A stretch of 35,462 bases of DNA, from contig JANYGA010000246.1 of the NCBI GenBank assembly GCA_025359485.1, positions 1-35,462 on the forward strand, written 5' to 3'. The DNA comes from Rhodospirillales bacterium (lineage in GTDB: Bacteria; Vulcanimicrobiota; Vulcanimicrobiia; Vulcanimicrobiales; Vulcanimicrobiaceae). The translations under genes were made by a program, and so were the position numbers. This document shows positions 18,544 to 27,813 of this stretch, piece by piece. Within the stretch, counting starts at the first letter, position 1, and every line of letters begins with the position of its first letter. Below the pieces are notes generated by a model. It had not been told where the DNA came from and made no database searches. It saw nothing but the letters and a program-made list of their open reading frames with translations.

Positions 18544-18928
18544 GTCGATTGTTCCTCAGGCGGCGTGGCTTGGAGTTCGCGAAGGGAATCCGGTTGGCGT
18601 GAAGCATCGATTAGGTAATGGCGATCAAAGATTCCCGCACTGATCTCACTGCGGGTCTCGTACATTTCGAACGTGGTTGCGATACCGATCGTCCCGTTTT
18701 CGTATTTCGAGCGTCTTCGAGCACGTTGCTCGAATTGGGTTCTCAAATGCCGAAAATGATACGTCGTGGTGAGGGGATCGCGTCGTCCCACCTCCCTTCT
18801 CATGTAATCGGCACCCTCGGCATGGGATTCCACTCGCGCGGAGATGGAGCCCCGGAATTCTCGGCGGGTGCCGCCGTCCGGGAACGTCGCGGCCTCACGA
18901 TGCGCGGCATCACCGCAGCGCGCCCGTA

Positions 18929-20740
18929 ATGCGCATCGACCAAACCACGATCCGCGAGATTCTCGCGCGAACCGACATCGGCACCTTCATCGGCACGTAC
19001 GTCCAGCTGCGTAAACGCGGCCGCGATCTCGTGGGGCTGTGTCCCTTTCACGGCGAGAAGTCGCCGTCGTTTCACGTTCATCCCGATAGCGGCTACTTCA
19101 AATGCTTCGGCTGCCAGAAGGGCGGCGACGTCATCAAGTTCGTGATGGAACTCGAAGGCTTGCCGTTCCCCGAAGCCGCGCGTGTCCTCGCTCGGCGCGC
19201 GGGGGTCGAACTCGCCGAAGAAGATCCCGCAGCGGCGCGCGTCCGCGGCGAGAAAGAGCAGATCCACGCGGTGAACGAACTCGCCGCGTCGTTTTACCAC
19301 CGCACGCTCCGACTGGGAGCCGGAGCCGAAAACGCACGCGCCTACGTCGCAAAGCGCGGCCTGCGTCAAGAAACCGTCGATGCGTTCAAGATCGGCTACG
19401 CGCCCGACACGTGGAACGCACTCGTCGCCGAACTCCAGAGCAACGGCATGGATCTCGCGATTGCGGAGAAGGCCTACCTCATCAAAGCACGCTCCGGCGG
19501 CAACGGGTACTACGATTTCTATCGCGATCGCTTGATGATCCCGACCTATGCGACAACGGGCGAATGCATCGCCTTCGGTGGCCGTTCGCTCGATGGTCAA
19601 GAACCGAAGTATCTCAACACGGGCGCGACTCCCGTCTATACCAAAGGCCGCGGTCTCTATGCCCTCAACGTCGCTCGTCGCTCCGCGGTCGATCGCGAAG
19701 CGCTCGTCGTCGTCGAAGGCTACCTCGACTGCATCGCATTACACGAAGCCGGATTCACGAACGCCGTCGCGTCGCTCGGTACGGCGTTCACGCCCGAACA
19801 AGCCACCGAGCTGCGCAAATATTCCGAACGCATCTTCGTCTGCTTCGACGCCGACACGGCGGGTAGCAACGCGACCGCGAAATCGATCGACACGCTCGGC
19901 GCGGCCGGTTGCGTCGCGTTCATCGTGCAACTTCCCCCGGGCGAAGACCCCGACACATTCGTGCGCACCAACGGCGCGCCAGCATTCCAGAAAAAACTCG
20001 ACGACGCGTTACCTTGGATTCAATTCAAACTCGATCGCGAGATCTCGACCATTCTCGCGAAGCGCTTACCGCCCGCGCAAGCGGCGCAGACCGCCGAGAC
20101 GCTCGTCTCCGCGTTGCCGCGCGTCGAGTGGGATAAGTGGCGCGTCTACGTGGCGGGCAAACTCGGTCTCGCAATCGACGACCTGCGCGCCAACCGCTTC
20201 GTGAACAATCCCGCCAATTTCGCGCCGCGCATCGGTGGGGGCGCGGGCATGGTGCGGCACGTCGCGCCGACGGCCGAACCACCCTCGGTCGATCGCGAGA
20301 TTCTCGCCGCACTCGTCGACGAGCCCGCGCTCGTCGCAGAGTTCGCGCCGCTCATTCCGAGCGACGTTTTTACCGACGAGCGCTATCGCGAAATCTACCG
20401 CTCGCTCTGCGCGGCTGCGGCAACGCTCGTGACCGCGAGCGACGTCTACGCTGTCCTGGGCGACGATCGCGATGCCGTCGAACGCGTGGTCGCGCTACAG
20501 AAGACGGACCGGTCGTCGCAGATTCGCTTCCCGGACTCACCCGCACGGCGCGCATATCTCGAACGCGTCGTCGAACGCCTCACCGAAGACGACCTGGAGC
20601 GCCGATTCCGCGAACTCGACGCTCGCATCGATGCGGCATTCGCATCGGGCGCGGCGATTTCGACCGAAGATCGCGACGAACACCGTAAGCTTTCAACGGA
20701 CCGGGAATCTCGAAAACGAAAAAGGCTGGGCACGCGCTAA
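18929..20740 (+). CDS. dnaG: DNA primase
   Basis: MRIDQTTIREILARTDIGTFIGTYVQLRKRGRDLVGLCPFHGEKSPSFHVHPDSGYFKCFGCQKGGDVIKFVMELEG; zinc finger and TOPRIM (VVVEGYLDCIALHEAGFTNAVASLGTAFT). Confidence 0.97.
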   Translation: MRIDQTTIREILARTDIGTFIGTYVQLRKRGRDLVGLCPFHGEKSPSFHVHPDSGYFKCFGCQKGGDVIKFVMELEGLPFPEAARVLARRAGVELAEEDPAAARVRGEKEQIHAVNELAASFYHRTLRLGAGAENARAYVAKRGLRQETVDAFKIGYAPDTWNALVAELQSNGMDLAIAEKAYLIKARSGGNGYYDFYRDRLMIPTYATTGECIAFGGRSLDGQEPKYLNTGATPVYTKGRGLYALNVARRSAVDREALVVVEGYLDCIALHEAGFTNAVASLGTAFTPEQATELRKYSERIFVCFDADTAGSNATAKSIDTLGAAGCVAFIVQLPPGEDPDTFVRTNGAPAFQKKLDDALPWIQFKLDREISTILAKRLPPAQAAQTAETLVSALPRVEWDKWRVYVAGKLGLAIDDLRANRFVNNPANFAPRIGGGAGMVRHVAPTAEPPSVDREILAALVDEPALVAEFAPLIPSDVFTDERYREIYRSLCAAAATLVTASDVYAVLGDDRDAVERVVALQKTDRSSQIRFPDSPARRAYLERVVERLTEDDLERRFRELDARIDAAFASGAAISTEDRDEHRKLSTDRESRKRKRLGTR

Positions 20741-20776
20741 TTGACCCCACGTGGGGGCGCGCGCTATAAAGATGGC

Positions 20777-21019
20777 ATGGCCGATCTCAAAGTTCGTAAT
20801 CTCGACGACGTTCTCGTCGATGCTCTTCGTAGACGTGCCAAGCAGCATGGCGTATCGCTTGAAGAAGAAGCACGCCGCACGCTCGCTGAATCTTTCGAAG
20901 CGCGGCGCGAAAATTTTTTCAGGCGAGCAGCCGCAATTCGATCGGCGATTGGCGAACCTGGCGACCCGAGCCTCGACAGCGCCCTGATTATTCGTGAAGA
21001 ACGCGATGCCTGGGGCTGA
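20777..21019 (+). CDS. Ribbon-helix-helix antitoxin (FitA/VapB-like)
   Basis: MADLKVRNLDDVLVDALRRRAKQHGVSLEEEARRTLAESFEARRENFF...IIREERDAWG; FitA-like RHH plus C-terminal toxin-binding tail; overlaps the PIN gene. Confidence 0.85.
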   Translation: MADLKVRNLDDVLVDALRRRAKQHGVSLEEEARRTLAESFEARRENFFRRAAAIRSAIGEPGDPSLDSALIIREERDAWG

Positions 21020-21449
21020 GCGCCTCGCACTCGTGATGCTCGATGCCTCGGTTGCGGTCCGTTCCATTATTCCCGAGGTTGGCACGGAGCGTGCAATCGA
21101 AGTAATGCAGCTCGCGCGCTTTTTGATCGCACCGCGCCTTCTCGCCACCGAGTGTGCCGCAGCGATTCGTCGAAAAGTCGTCGGAGGCGAACTTACGCTC
21201 GAGCTCGCCGATCGGGCGATCTCCGCTCTCTCGTCGTCGTTTTCTGAAAACATTATTCGACTTGCAGAAGACGAGACGTTCGTTGCTTCGGCATTCGCAA
21301 TCGCGATCGCGATCGCACATAAGCTTCCGGATTGCATGTACCTCGCGCTCGCAGAGCGCGAGAGCGCTCCGCTGGCTACCGCCGACGAACGATTGGCGCG
21401 TGTTGCCGAGCGTCGCGGGATCACCGTCCTCTTCGTTGCAAACGACTGA
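21007..21449 (+). CDS. PIN-domain toxin (VapC family)
   Basis: MLDASVAVRSIIPEVGTERAIEVM...LLATECAAAIRRKVVGGEL...LPDCMYLALAERESAPLATADERLARVAERRG; PIN acidic residues (D-ASVAV, TE, DCMYLALAE, TADERL). Start codon ambiguous (GTG 20994, ATG 21007 or further in). Confidence 0.88.
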
Positions 21450-21615
21450 GCCGCGCGTCGCCGCGAAACGCAACCATCGAGCGTCCGTCGCAGTCTTCAC
21501 ACCGCCCGACAAAAGACATGACCGTTCAAGCGCGGTGGAATTTCACGTCGGGTTGCAGAAGAGCGTCGGCTCGCGCCCATGAGGCGCACGTCGAAAGGGG
21601 GTGAGGTCAAAACGT

Positions 21616-22791
21616 ATGGCACGAAAGAAAGCGGCGAATAATGGCTCGAACGGCGAGGCGGCGGCACCGGCATTGCCACTCGAAGAGCAGATCAAGAAGC
21701 TCATCGAAAAAGGCAAAAAGCGTCAGTCGCTGACGTATGAAGAAATCAATGCCGTCTTCGATAATGTCGAAGAAGTCGATCCCGAGCGCATCGACGCGCT
21801 CTTCGAAGAGATCGCGACGCTGGGCATCGAGGTCGTCGAAGAAGCGAAAGACGAGAAGCCCGAGGAAAAAGAGGGCGGCGCCGAAGCGGAAGTTCCCGCA
21901 GGCCTCTCCCTCGACGATCCCGTTCGGATGTACCTCAAAGAGATCGGCCGCGTGCCGCTCCTCTCGATGGACGAAGAAAAAACGCTCGCGATGTCGATCG
22001 AAGCGGGCGAACTCGAAGGCCAGAAAAACGGTCAGGCGCAGGGCCGCATCGTCGAAGCGGGCTTCGAATCCAAACGCAAACTCACCGAAGCGAATCTTCG
22101 TCTCGTCGTCTCGATCGCGAAGAAGTACGTCGGCCGCGGCATGCTCTTTCTCGACCTCATTCAAGAGGGCAACCTCGGTCTGATCCGCGCCGTCGAAAAA
22201 TTCGATTATCGCAAGGGCTATAAATTCTCGACGTACGCGACGTGGTGGATCCGTCAGGCGATCACGCGCGCGCTCGCCGATCAGGCCCGCACGATCCGCA
22301 TCCCCGTGCACATGGTCGAGACGATCAATCGTCTCATCAAGATTTCGCGTCAGCTCTTGCAAGAACTCGGCCGCGACCCCACGGTCGAAGAGATCGCGCA
22401 CGAGATGGGGCTCACGCCCGAGAAGGTTCGCGAAGTCATCAAGATTTCGCAGGAGCCGATCTCGCTCGAGACGCCGATCGGCGAGGAAGAAGATTCGCAT
22501 CTCGGCGATTTCATCGAGGATCAGGAAGCGATCGCGCCCGCGGAAGCGGCCTCGGTCATGCTGCTCAAAGAGAAGATGGCCGACGTTCTCAAGAACTTAA
22601 CCGAACGCGAACGCAAGGTGCTCGTCCTCCGGTTCGGTCTCGAAGACGGCCATCAACGCACGCTCGAAGAAGTCGGCCAAGAGTTCGGCGTCACGCGCGA
22701 ACGCATCCGACAGATCGAAGCGAAGGCGTTGCGCAAACTCCGCCATCCCTCGCGCGGCAAAGCGCTCAAAGATTATTGGTCGAGCGAATAA
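21616..22791 (+). CDS. rpoD: Primary RNA polymerase sigma factor (sigma-70)
   Basis: [21 protein letters not shown]...[80 protein letters not shown]...[51 protein letters not shown]. Confidence 0.97.
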   Translation: MARKKAANNGSNGEAAAPALPLEEQIKKLIEKGKKRQSLTYEEINAVFDNVEEVDPERIDALFEEIATLGIEVVEEAKDEKPEEKEGGAEAEVPAGLSLDDPVRMYLKEIGRVPLLSMDEEKTLAMSIEAGELEGQKNGQAQGRIVEAGFESKRKLTEANLRLVVSIAKKYVGRGMLFLDLIQEGNLGLIRAVEKFDYRKGYKFSTYATWWIRQAITRALADQARTIRIPVHMVETINRLIKISRQLLQELGRDPTVEEIAHEMGLTPEKVREVIKISQEPISLETPIGEEEDSHLGDFIEDQEAIAPAEAASVMLLKEKMADVLKNLTERERKVLVLRFGLEDGHQRTLEEVGQEFGVTRERIRQIEAKALRKLRHPSRGKALKDYWSSE

Positions 22792-22854
22792 CGCGACGAG
22801 CTGCCGTTTTTCGTTTCCATCCGGCCCTCGTATGAGAGGACCGGACCGCCCGAG

Positions 22855-23580
22855 TTACATCGACATTTCTTTCGGCGGATTTACCGGCTTGACGTCGGGA
22901 TTCTTATCAGCGAAGGCGCCGCTCGGGTTTGGTACGAGCCAGATTCCGAGATCCCAAATCGCGGGGAACGTGAAGACGAAACGCACGTCGGCAAGCTTCT
23001 TTGCGACGCCCGCTTTGACGAGAGCTGCTTTGGTCGGTTTCGCGACCGTCGCGCCACCTTTCGTCATCACTTTTTCGCCCGCGCCGCCGTACGTCGAACC
23101 GGTTGCCGTCGCGAGCCCGTAATGTACGTGTGCGCCGAACTTCTGCCAGCGTGATGGCGTGACGCCGAAGAGTTCGGGTGGCTTCGTCGACGTGACGGGC
23201 ATCGAAAAGTCGGCGCCGATCAACCGATTCTTCGCGTCGTACCAAAGCTGACTCGGATGTTCGGCGTCGATGCTCGTCCATTTACGATTCGCATAGCTGA
23301 TCGCGCCCGTGTTGTCCTCATCGGTGTAGCGGAGGTAGCCCGCCTTGCGCGCGAGCTCCGGCGTCGGGAAGCGCGCCGTGAGATCGGCCGTTACTTTTTC
23401 GACGAACGGCTCTTCGGCGGCCGTCGGTTTTCCGGAGATCGGTTTTGCGGACATCGCGGCGTCGGGTGCCATCATCGCACTCGGCGACGGCATCGGAGCG
23501 GCGGGTTCGGCCGCGCGACTGACGATCGGCGCGAGAACAAACATTGCGGATAAGAGCGTGAGGGTCGTACGTCGCATCAT
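22855..23580 (-). CDS. Hypothetical secreted protein
   Basis: 241 aa; signal peptide MMRRTTLTLLSAMFVLAPIVSRAAEPAAP; soluble remainder (YLRYTDEDNTGAISYANRKWTSIDAEHPSQLWYDAKNRLIGADFSMP). Confidence 0.8.
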   Translation of the reverse strand: MMRRTTLTLLSAMFVLAPIVSRAAEPAAPMPSPSAMMAPDAAMSAKPISGKPTAAEEPFVEKVTADLTARFPTPELARKAGYLRYTDEDNTGAISYANRKWTSIDAEHPSQLWYDAKNRLIGADFSMPVTSTKPPELFGVTPSRWQKFGAHVHYGLATATGSTYGGAGEKVMTKGGATVAKPTKAALVKAGVAKKLADVRFVFTFPAIWDLGIWLVPNPSGAFADKNPDVKPVNPPKEMSM

Positions 23581-23622
23581 GCTCGCATCTGCCGCTTCGG
23601 TCCGCGCGCGTCCTCTTCGCGG

Positions 23623-24426
23623 CTACGGCGTGGGCGAAGTCGCGGGAGTCACGAAGGCCGTCGCGGTCGGCGTGGGTGCAGGCGTCGGCGGCAGCGTCGG
23701 CTTGCCGCGCGGCAGCGGTTTGGGTCGTGTGGGCGCTGGCGTAAAGAGCGGTGGCGCGGTGAGTTCGGAGTGCGGCGTGTCGTAGTTGCTTACGAACGGC
23801 GGCGGCGTCGAGAGCACCACGTGTCTCGGGTCGCTCGCATCGATCGTCGCGGCGGTCTGCGCCCGCAGGACGCTCCCGACGGGCAAGACGAGTTGACGGC
23901 CGCGGCGGAAGGCGTGATAGATGGCATGATATGGAATGAAAATATCGGCGACGGTATCGGTCGTGGAGCGCGTCGATTGCTGGCCCGACGTCAATTCGAT
24001 GTTGAGATATTCGTGATACGCGCGGATCGGAAGCGGCGGCGCCCCGCCCGAGAGTGCGAGCGGATCCAGATGGATTTGGACCGCGCCATCGATGTCGCCG
24101 CTATGAGCGCCCTGGGTCGTGACGATCGCGAGCGTCGCGGGCGCGCCCGCCGGTGCGACGACGGTGCCCGCGACGACCAGTGCATCCTTGAGGTGCATGT
24201 GAATGACGGATGCGGGCCGCGTGGAACCGGAGTCGATCTTATCGTCGAGCACGAGGAGCAGCGTCGAGCCGTAGGGCAGCGTCGCGCCCGTCGCAGCGGC
24301 CGCTGCCGTCGCCGTCGGCGCCGTACGCGGCGCGACGGGGGGCGGGATCGCACGCGCGGCCGGAGCGATCGCCACGAGGGTCGCTGCGGCGAAGAGACCG
24401 GCTGCATACCCTCGGCCGAGACGCAC
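23623..24426 (-). CDS. Hypothetical exported protein with Pro/Thr/Ala-rich C-terminus
   Basis: Signal-like MRLGRGYAAGLFAAATLVAIAPAARA; low-complexity tail TPAPTRPKPLPRGKPTLPPTPAPTPTATAFVTPATSPTP. Confidence 0.7.
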   Translation of the reverse strand: MRLGRGYAAGLFAAATLVAIAPAARAIPPPVAPRTAPTATAAAAATGATLPYGSTLLLVLDDKIDSGSTRPASVIHMHLKDALVVAGTVVAPAGAPATLAIVTTQGAHSGDIDGAVQIHLDPLALSGGAPPLPIRAYHEYLNIELTSGQQSTRSTTDTVADIFIPYHAIYHAFRRGRQLVLPVGSVLRAQTAATIDASDPRHVVLSTPPPFVSNYDTPHSELTAPPLFTPAPTRPKPLPRGKPTLPPTPAPTPTATAFVTPATSPTP

Positions 24427-24431
24427 GGTCG

Positions 24432-24782
24432 TTACGACGCCTTCTTGGCGTCGATTTCGAGCGCGGCTGCGGCAGCGGCTGCGGCCGCTTTTTTCCCCTC
24501 TTCGATCAACGCTTTGACCTTCTGGCCGCCTTTTTGGCCGATTTGCTCGTAAAAGGACGGTCCGTATCGGTCGCGAGTCGCCTCGCCACCCTTTTTGCCG
24601 CCTTTTTTCCCGATCTGCTCGTAGAATTCGTGGCCGTGCGCGAGTTTCGTCGCCTCGCCGCCCTTACGACCGATCATCTCATAGAATTCTGGGCCGTACT
24701 TAGCTTTGACGGTTTCGCCGCCTTTTTGTCCGGCTTCGCGAACGCTCATTCCGGTACCGGGCTTCCGTTTTGGGGTCGACAT
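24432..24782 (-). CDS. KGG-repeat stress-induced protein (YciG-like)
   Basis: ATG at 24782: MSTPKRKPGTGMSVREAGQKGGETVKAKYGPEFYEMIGRKGGEATKLAHGHEFYEQIGKKGGKKGGEATRDRYGPSFYEQIGQKGGQKV...; repeated xxFYExIGxKGG units. Confidence 0.85.
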   Translation of the reverse strand: MSTPKRKPGTGMSVREAGQKGGETVKAKYGPEFYEMIGRKGGEATKLAHGHEFYEQIGKKGGKKGGEATRDRYGPSFYEQIGQKGGQKVKALIEEGKKAAAAAAAAALEIDAKKAS

Positions 24783-24891
24783 GTGGAGTTCTACCTTCCC
24801 AGGGGGCGCATGCCGGATCCACAGAGGGTCGGGCCAGCGGCCTGCCATACGGTAACGTAACTCTGCAACGGAAAGTTGGTCGGTCGAACCC

Positions 24892-26340
24892 GTGAAGCTC
24901 TTCGCGCTATTGACGATGCTCGTCGCTCTGCTCTCGACGTTCGCGGCAGCGAGCGAAGAGACCGATGCCGTCCGCGCGATCGAAATCGCCGAAGCGCATC
25001 GCCAACTCGACCAGGTCCTCGTGACCGACCTCGATGCGTCGCCGGCGCTAGCGGCTCGCGCGGCGCTCGCGATCGGCCGGGTGAAAAATATCGACGGAGC
25101 GCCGCCGCTGCGCGCGCATCTGCACGCGAAGGGCGCGGGCCTTCGCGCGATGGTTGCCTACGCGCTCGGACTCTTAGCCGATCGTGCGTCACTGCGCGAT
25201 CTCATGATGCTCGCGCGTACCGACAAAAATTCCGCGGTGCGCTATGCGGCGATCGATGCCGTGGGGCGCATCGTCCTCGTCGATCCGCATCTCGCGACGG
25301 CGGCGCTTGCGAACGACGCGCTCATCGTCGCGCGTGCCGACGCCGATCCCCTCGTGCGCGCGCACGGCGTCGCGCAACTCGACGCGTTCCGCAGCACGCC
25401 GTTCGCGCGAACGATCGCGGCATCGCTCGAGCGCGCGCTCGATCAAGAGCGCGACGAAACCGTGCGCTGGCACACGGCCTGGGCGATCTTCCGCGGCTTC
25501 GCAAACGCGGTCGACGCCTCGTTTTTGACCCGTGCGCTGCACGATTCGAACGAAACGGTACGTGTCGAAGCCGCGCGCGCGTGGGGTAGGCGCAGCGACG
25601 TCGCGGCGGCCGCGATCGTTCGTACGGGGCTCGACGATCCCTCATGGCGCGTGCAATTCGAAGCGCGCGAAGCGCTAAGGCGGATCGGCCGACTCACACC
25701 GACGGAGCATCTCGTTACGATGCCTCGAGGCGTTCGACTGCCGAAAATCCCCGCCGTTGCGGCGCGACCGAGCGTGTCGCCGTCGCCACGGTCCGGCGTG
25801 GCTTTGCAGGCGCCCAACCCGGCGACGCTCGCACTCGTGGCACCCGTGTTGCCCGCCTCCGCAAGCGATCTCGCCCGCCCGCAGCCGGGAGCCCATCCGC
25901 GCGTGCTCGTGACGACGACGAAGGGCGACGTGGTCGTGCGCATGTTTCCCGAGTGGGCGCCGGGCACGGTTGCGAATTTTCTCAATCTCGCCGAGCGCGG
26001 CTATTTCAATGGCAACCGCTGGTTTCGCATCGTTCCCGATTTCGTCGTGCAGACGGGCGACCCGACCGATAACGGCGAGGGCGATGCGGGCTATACGATC
26101 GGCGCCGAAGAGAATCCGCTCGAACAACGGAGCGGCATTATCGCTATGGGACTAAACTATGTCGACGGCAGCGCGGTCCGCGATTCGGCGGGGACGCAGT
26201 TCTATCTCACGCTCTCGCCGCAGCTCCATCTCGATCGCGATTTCAGCGTGTTCGGCGAAGTGTCGAGCGGGTTCGACGTGCTCGCGAATCTCATTGAAAG
26301 CGATCGGATCACGTCGGTTTCCCGAATCTCCGACGGCTAG
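24892..26340 (+). CDS. HEAT-repeat protein fused to a C-terminal cyclophilin-type peptidyl-prolyl cis-trans isomerase, exported
   Basis: Signal-like N-terminus MKLFALLTMLVALLSTFAAAS; HEAT-like repeats; C-terminus VLVTTTKGDVVVRMFPEWAPGTVANFLNLAERGYFNGNRWFRIVPDFVVQTGDPTDNGEG...GTQFYLTLSPQLHLDRDFSVFGEV. Confidence 0.9.
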   Translation: MKLFALLTMLVALLSTFAAASEETDAVRAIEIAEAHRQLDQVLVTDLDASPALAARAALAIGRVKNIDGAPPLRAHLHAKGAGLRAMVAYALGLLADRASLRDLMMLARTDKNSAVRYAAIDAVGRIVLVDPHLATAALANDALIVARADADPLVRAHGVAQLDAFRSTPFARTIAASLERALDQERDETVRWHTAWAIFRGFANAVDASFLTRALHDSNETVRVEAARAWGRRSDVAAAAIVRTGLDDPSWRVQFEAREALRRIGRLTPTEHLVTMPRGVRLPKIPAVAARPSVSPSPRSGVALQAPNPATLALVAPVLPASASDLARPQPGAHPRVLVTTTKGDVVVRMFPEWAPGTVANFLNLAERGYFNGNRWFRIVPDFVVQTGDPTDNGEGDAGYTIGAEENPLEQRSGIIAMGLNYVDGSAVRDSAGTQFYLTLSPQLHLDRDFSVFGEVSSGFDVLANLIESDRITSVSRISDG

Positions 26341-27230
26341 CGGCCGACGAGCGACCGCAAGACGAAGAGCGCGTTCTCTTTGCGCTCGGTAATCCGGCGA
26401 TAGAAATAGCCCGCCCAGTGCGTGCCGAAGGGCACGTAGACGCGAACGTTATAGCCGTCGCGTGCGAGTTGGAGCTGGAGATCGGGCCGCACCCCGTACA
26501 ATAATTGAAACTCGAAGCGATCTTTTCCGATGCCTTGTTCGCTCGCATAGGCCTTTACCGCCGCGATCACGCGCTCGTCGTGCGTTGCGATGCCGGGGTA
26601 CGTTCCGCGCGAGAGAAGCGCTTCTGCCATTCGAAGATAGGCTTTTCGAATCGTGGGCATTTCCGGGATCGCGATCGTTTCGGGCTCGCTGTAAGCGCCT
26701 TTGCAGAGGCGCACGCGAGCACCGAGCGCGATCGCGCGTTCGACGTCGGCGGGCGATCGTTTGAGATAGGCTTGAATCACGGGGCCGACGTTGCGGAAAC
26801 GTGCGTAGGTGCGTTCGAAGACGCGAAGGGTCGCCTCGGTTACGGCGGAGCCTTCCATATCGATCCGCACGAAGGGGTCGGGAAGGTGTGACGCCCGCTC
26901 GACGATCGTCGAAAGATATTCGACGCAGAGATCCTCATCGACGAGCAAGCCTAGTGCCGTGAGTTTCACCGACACGTTCGTTCGCGCGGCATCGCGTTCG
27001 ATTGCAGCGAGCATTTCGAGATACGTATCGCGCGTGTGCGCGGCCTCGGCGATATCGGTGACATCCTCGCCGAGGAAATCGAGCGTGGCCGTGAGGCCGC
27101 AAGCGTTGAGCTCGCGCACGGCCGCGAGCGCCGCGACGACCGTCTCCCCCGCGACGAAGCGCTTCGCCAAAAAGAAGAATCGCGTCTGGAACGACGAGTC
27201 GGGCGCGAGGAGTCGATCGATGACAGCCAT
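26337..27230 (-). CDS. Proline dehydrogenase
   Basis: FVAGETVVAALAAVRELNACGLTATLDFLGEDVTD...VSVKLTALGL...FVRIDMEGSAVTEATL...QAYLKRSPADVE...RLCKGAYSEP...IATHDERVI...FEFQLLYGVRPDLQLQLARDGYNVRVYVPFGTHWAGYFYRRITER. Confidence 0.95.
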   Translation of the reverse strand: MAVIDRLLAPDSSFQTRFFFLAKRFVAGETVVAALAAVRELNACGLTATLDFLGEDVTDIAEAAHTRDTYLEMLAAIERDAARTNVSVKLTALGLLVDEDLCVEYLSTIVERASHLPDPFVRIDMEGSAVTEATLRVFERTYARFRNVGPVIQAYLKRSPADVERAIALGARVRLCKGAYSEPETIAIPEMPTIRKAYLRMAEALLSRGTYPGIATHDERVIAAVKAYASEQGIGKDRFEFQLLYGVRPDLQLQLARDGYNVRVYVPFGTHWAGYFYRRITERKENALFVLRSLVGR

Positions 27231-27363
27231 CGGTATCTTGTGGTTCGGGCCGGGTCGAGACCATCCTGGAAGCGCTTGCCTCCTCCGCTTGCAAAGGAAA
27301 ATTTACAACGTGAATGCTCGCCAACGCGAGGCCGGGGCATCGGTAAGCCGAAATGTTACGAAG

Positions 27364-27777
27364 ATGGAAGCCGCGCACGCTGGTTTATCCGGCGCACGGA
27401 AACGCGTCCTCGTCGCCGACGACGACGGCGATGTCTGTGCCTTGCTCGTGGCTGTCCTCGAGCCGATTTGCGACCTTACGATCGTCCACGATGCCGAGAC
27501 GGCCTTGCGCTACCTCGAGGCCGACGAACGCTACGATGCGATCGTCTCCGATTTCATGCTTCCCGGAATCACGGGCGTGGAGCTCGTCGAACGCATTCGC
27601 GGCACGGAATCGCAGAGTCGCGTACCGATCCTCATGATCAGCGGCCATGGAGCGCTCGGGATCGGCAAAGAAGCCACAGCCGCCGGAGCGGACGCTTTTC
27701 TCGATAAGCCATTCACGCTCGCGCAACTTCGCAACGCCGTCTCGGCGCTATTGGGGCGCTCGCGCAGCTTCGCCTAA
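27364..27777 (+). CDS. Single-domain response regulator (CheY-like receiver)
   Basis: KRVLVADDDGDVCALLVAVLE...YDAIVSDFMLPGITGVELVERIR...PILMISGHG...GADAFLDKPFTLAQLRNAVSALL; no output domain. GTG 27310 is a possible upstream start. Confidence 0.9.
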   Translation: MEAAHAGLSGARKRVLVADDDGDVCALLVAVLEPICDLTIVHDAETALRYLEADERYDAIVSDFMLPGITGVELVERIRGTESQSRVPILMISGHGALGIGKEATAAGADAFLDKPFTLAQLRNAVSALLGRSRSFA

Positions 27778-27813
27778 GAAGCGTTCGCGCGACCAGCGGC
27801 GTACGAGGACGAC

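Noticed and set aside
22819-22846. Bidirectional terminator between rpoD and the convergent 22855 gene (TCCGGCCCTC...GAGAGGACCGGA)
   Set aside because: Stem has bulges and no T-run on either strand; not strong enough to list.
27231-27363. Possible riboswitch between proline dehydrogenase and the response regulator
   Set aside because: No recognisable conserved core; ordinary divergent promoter region suffices.
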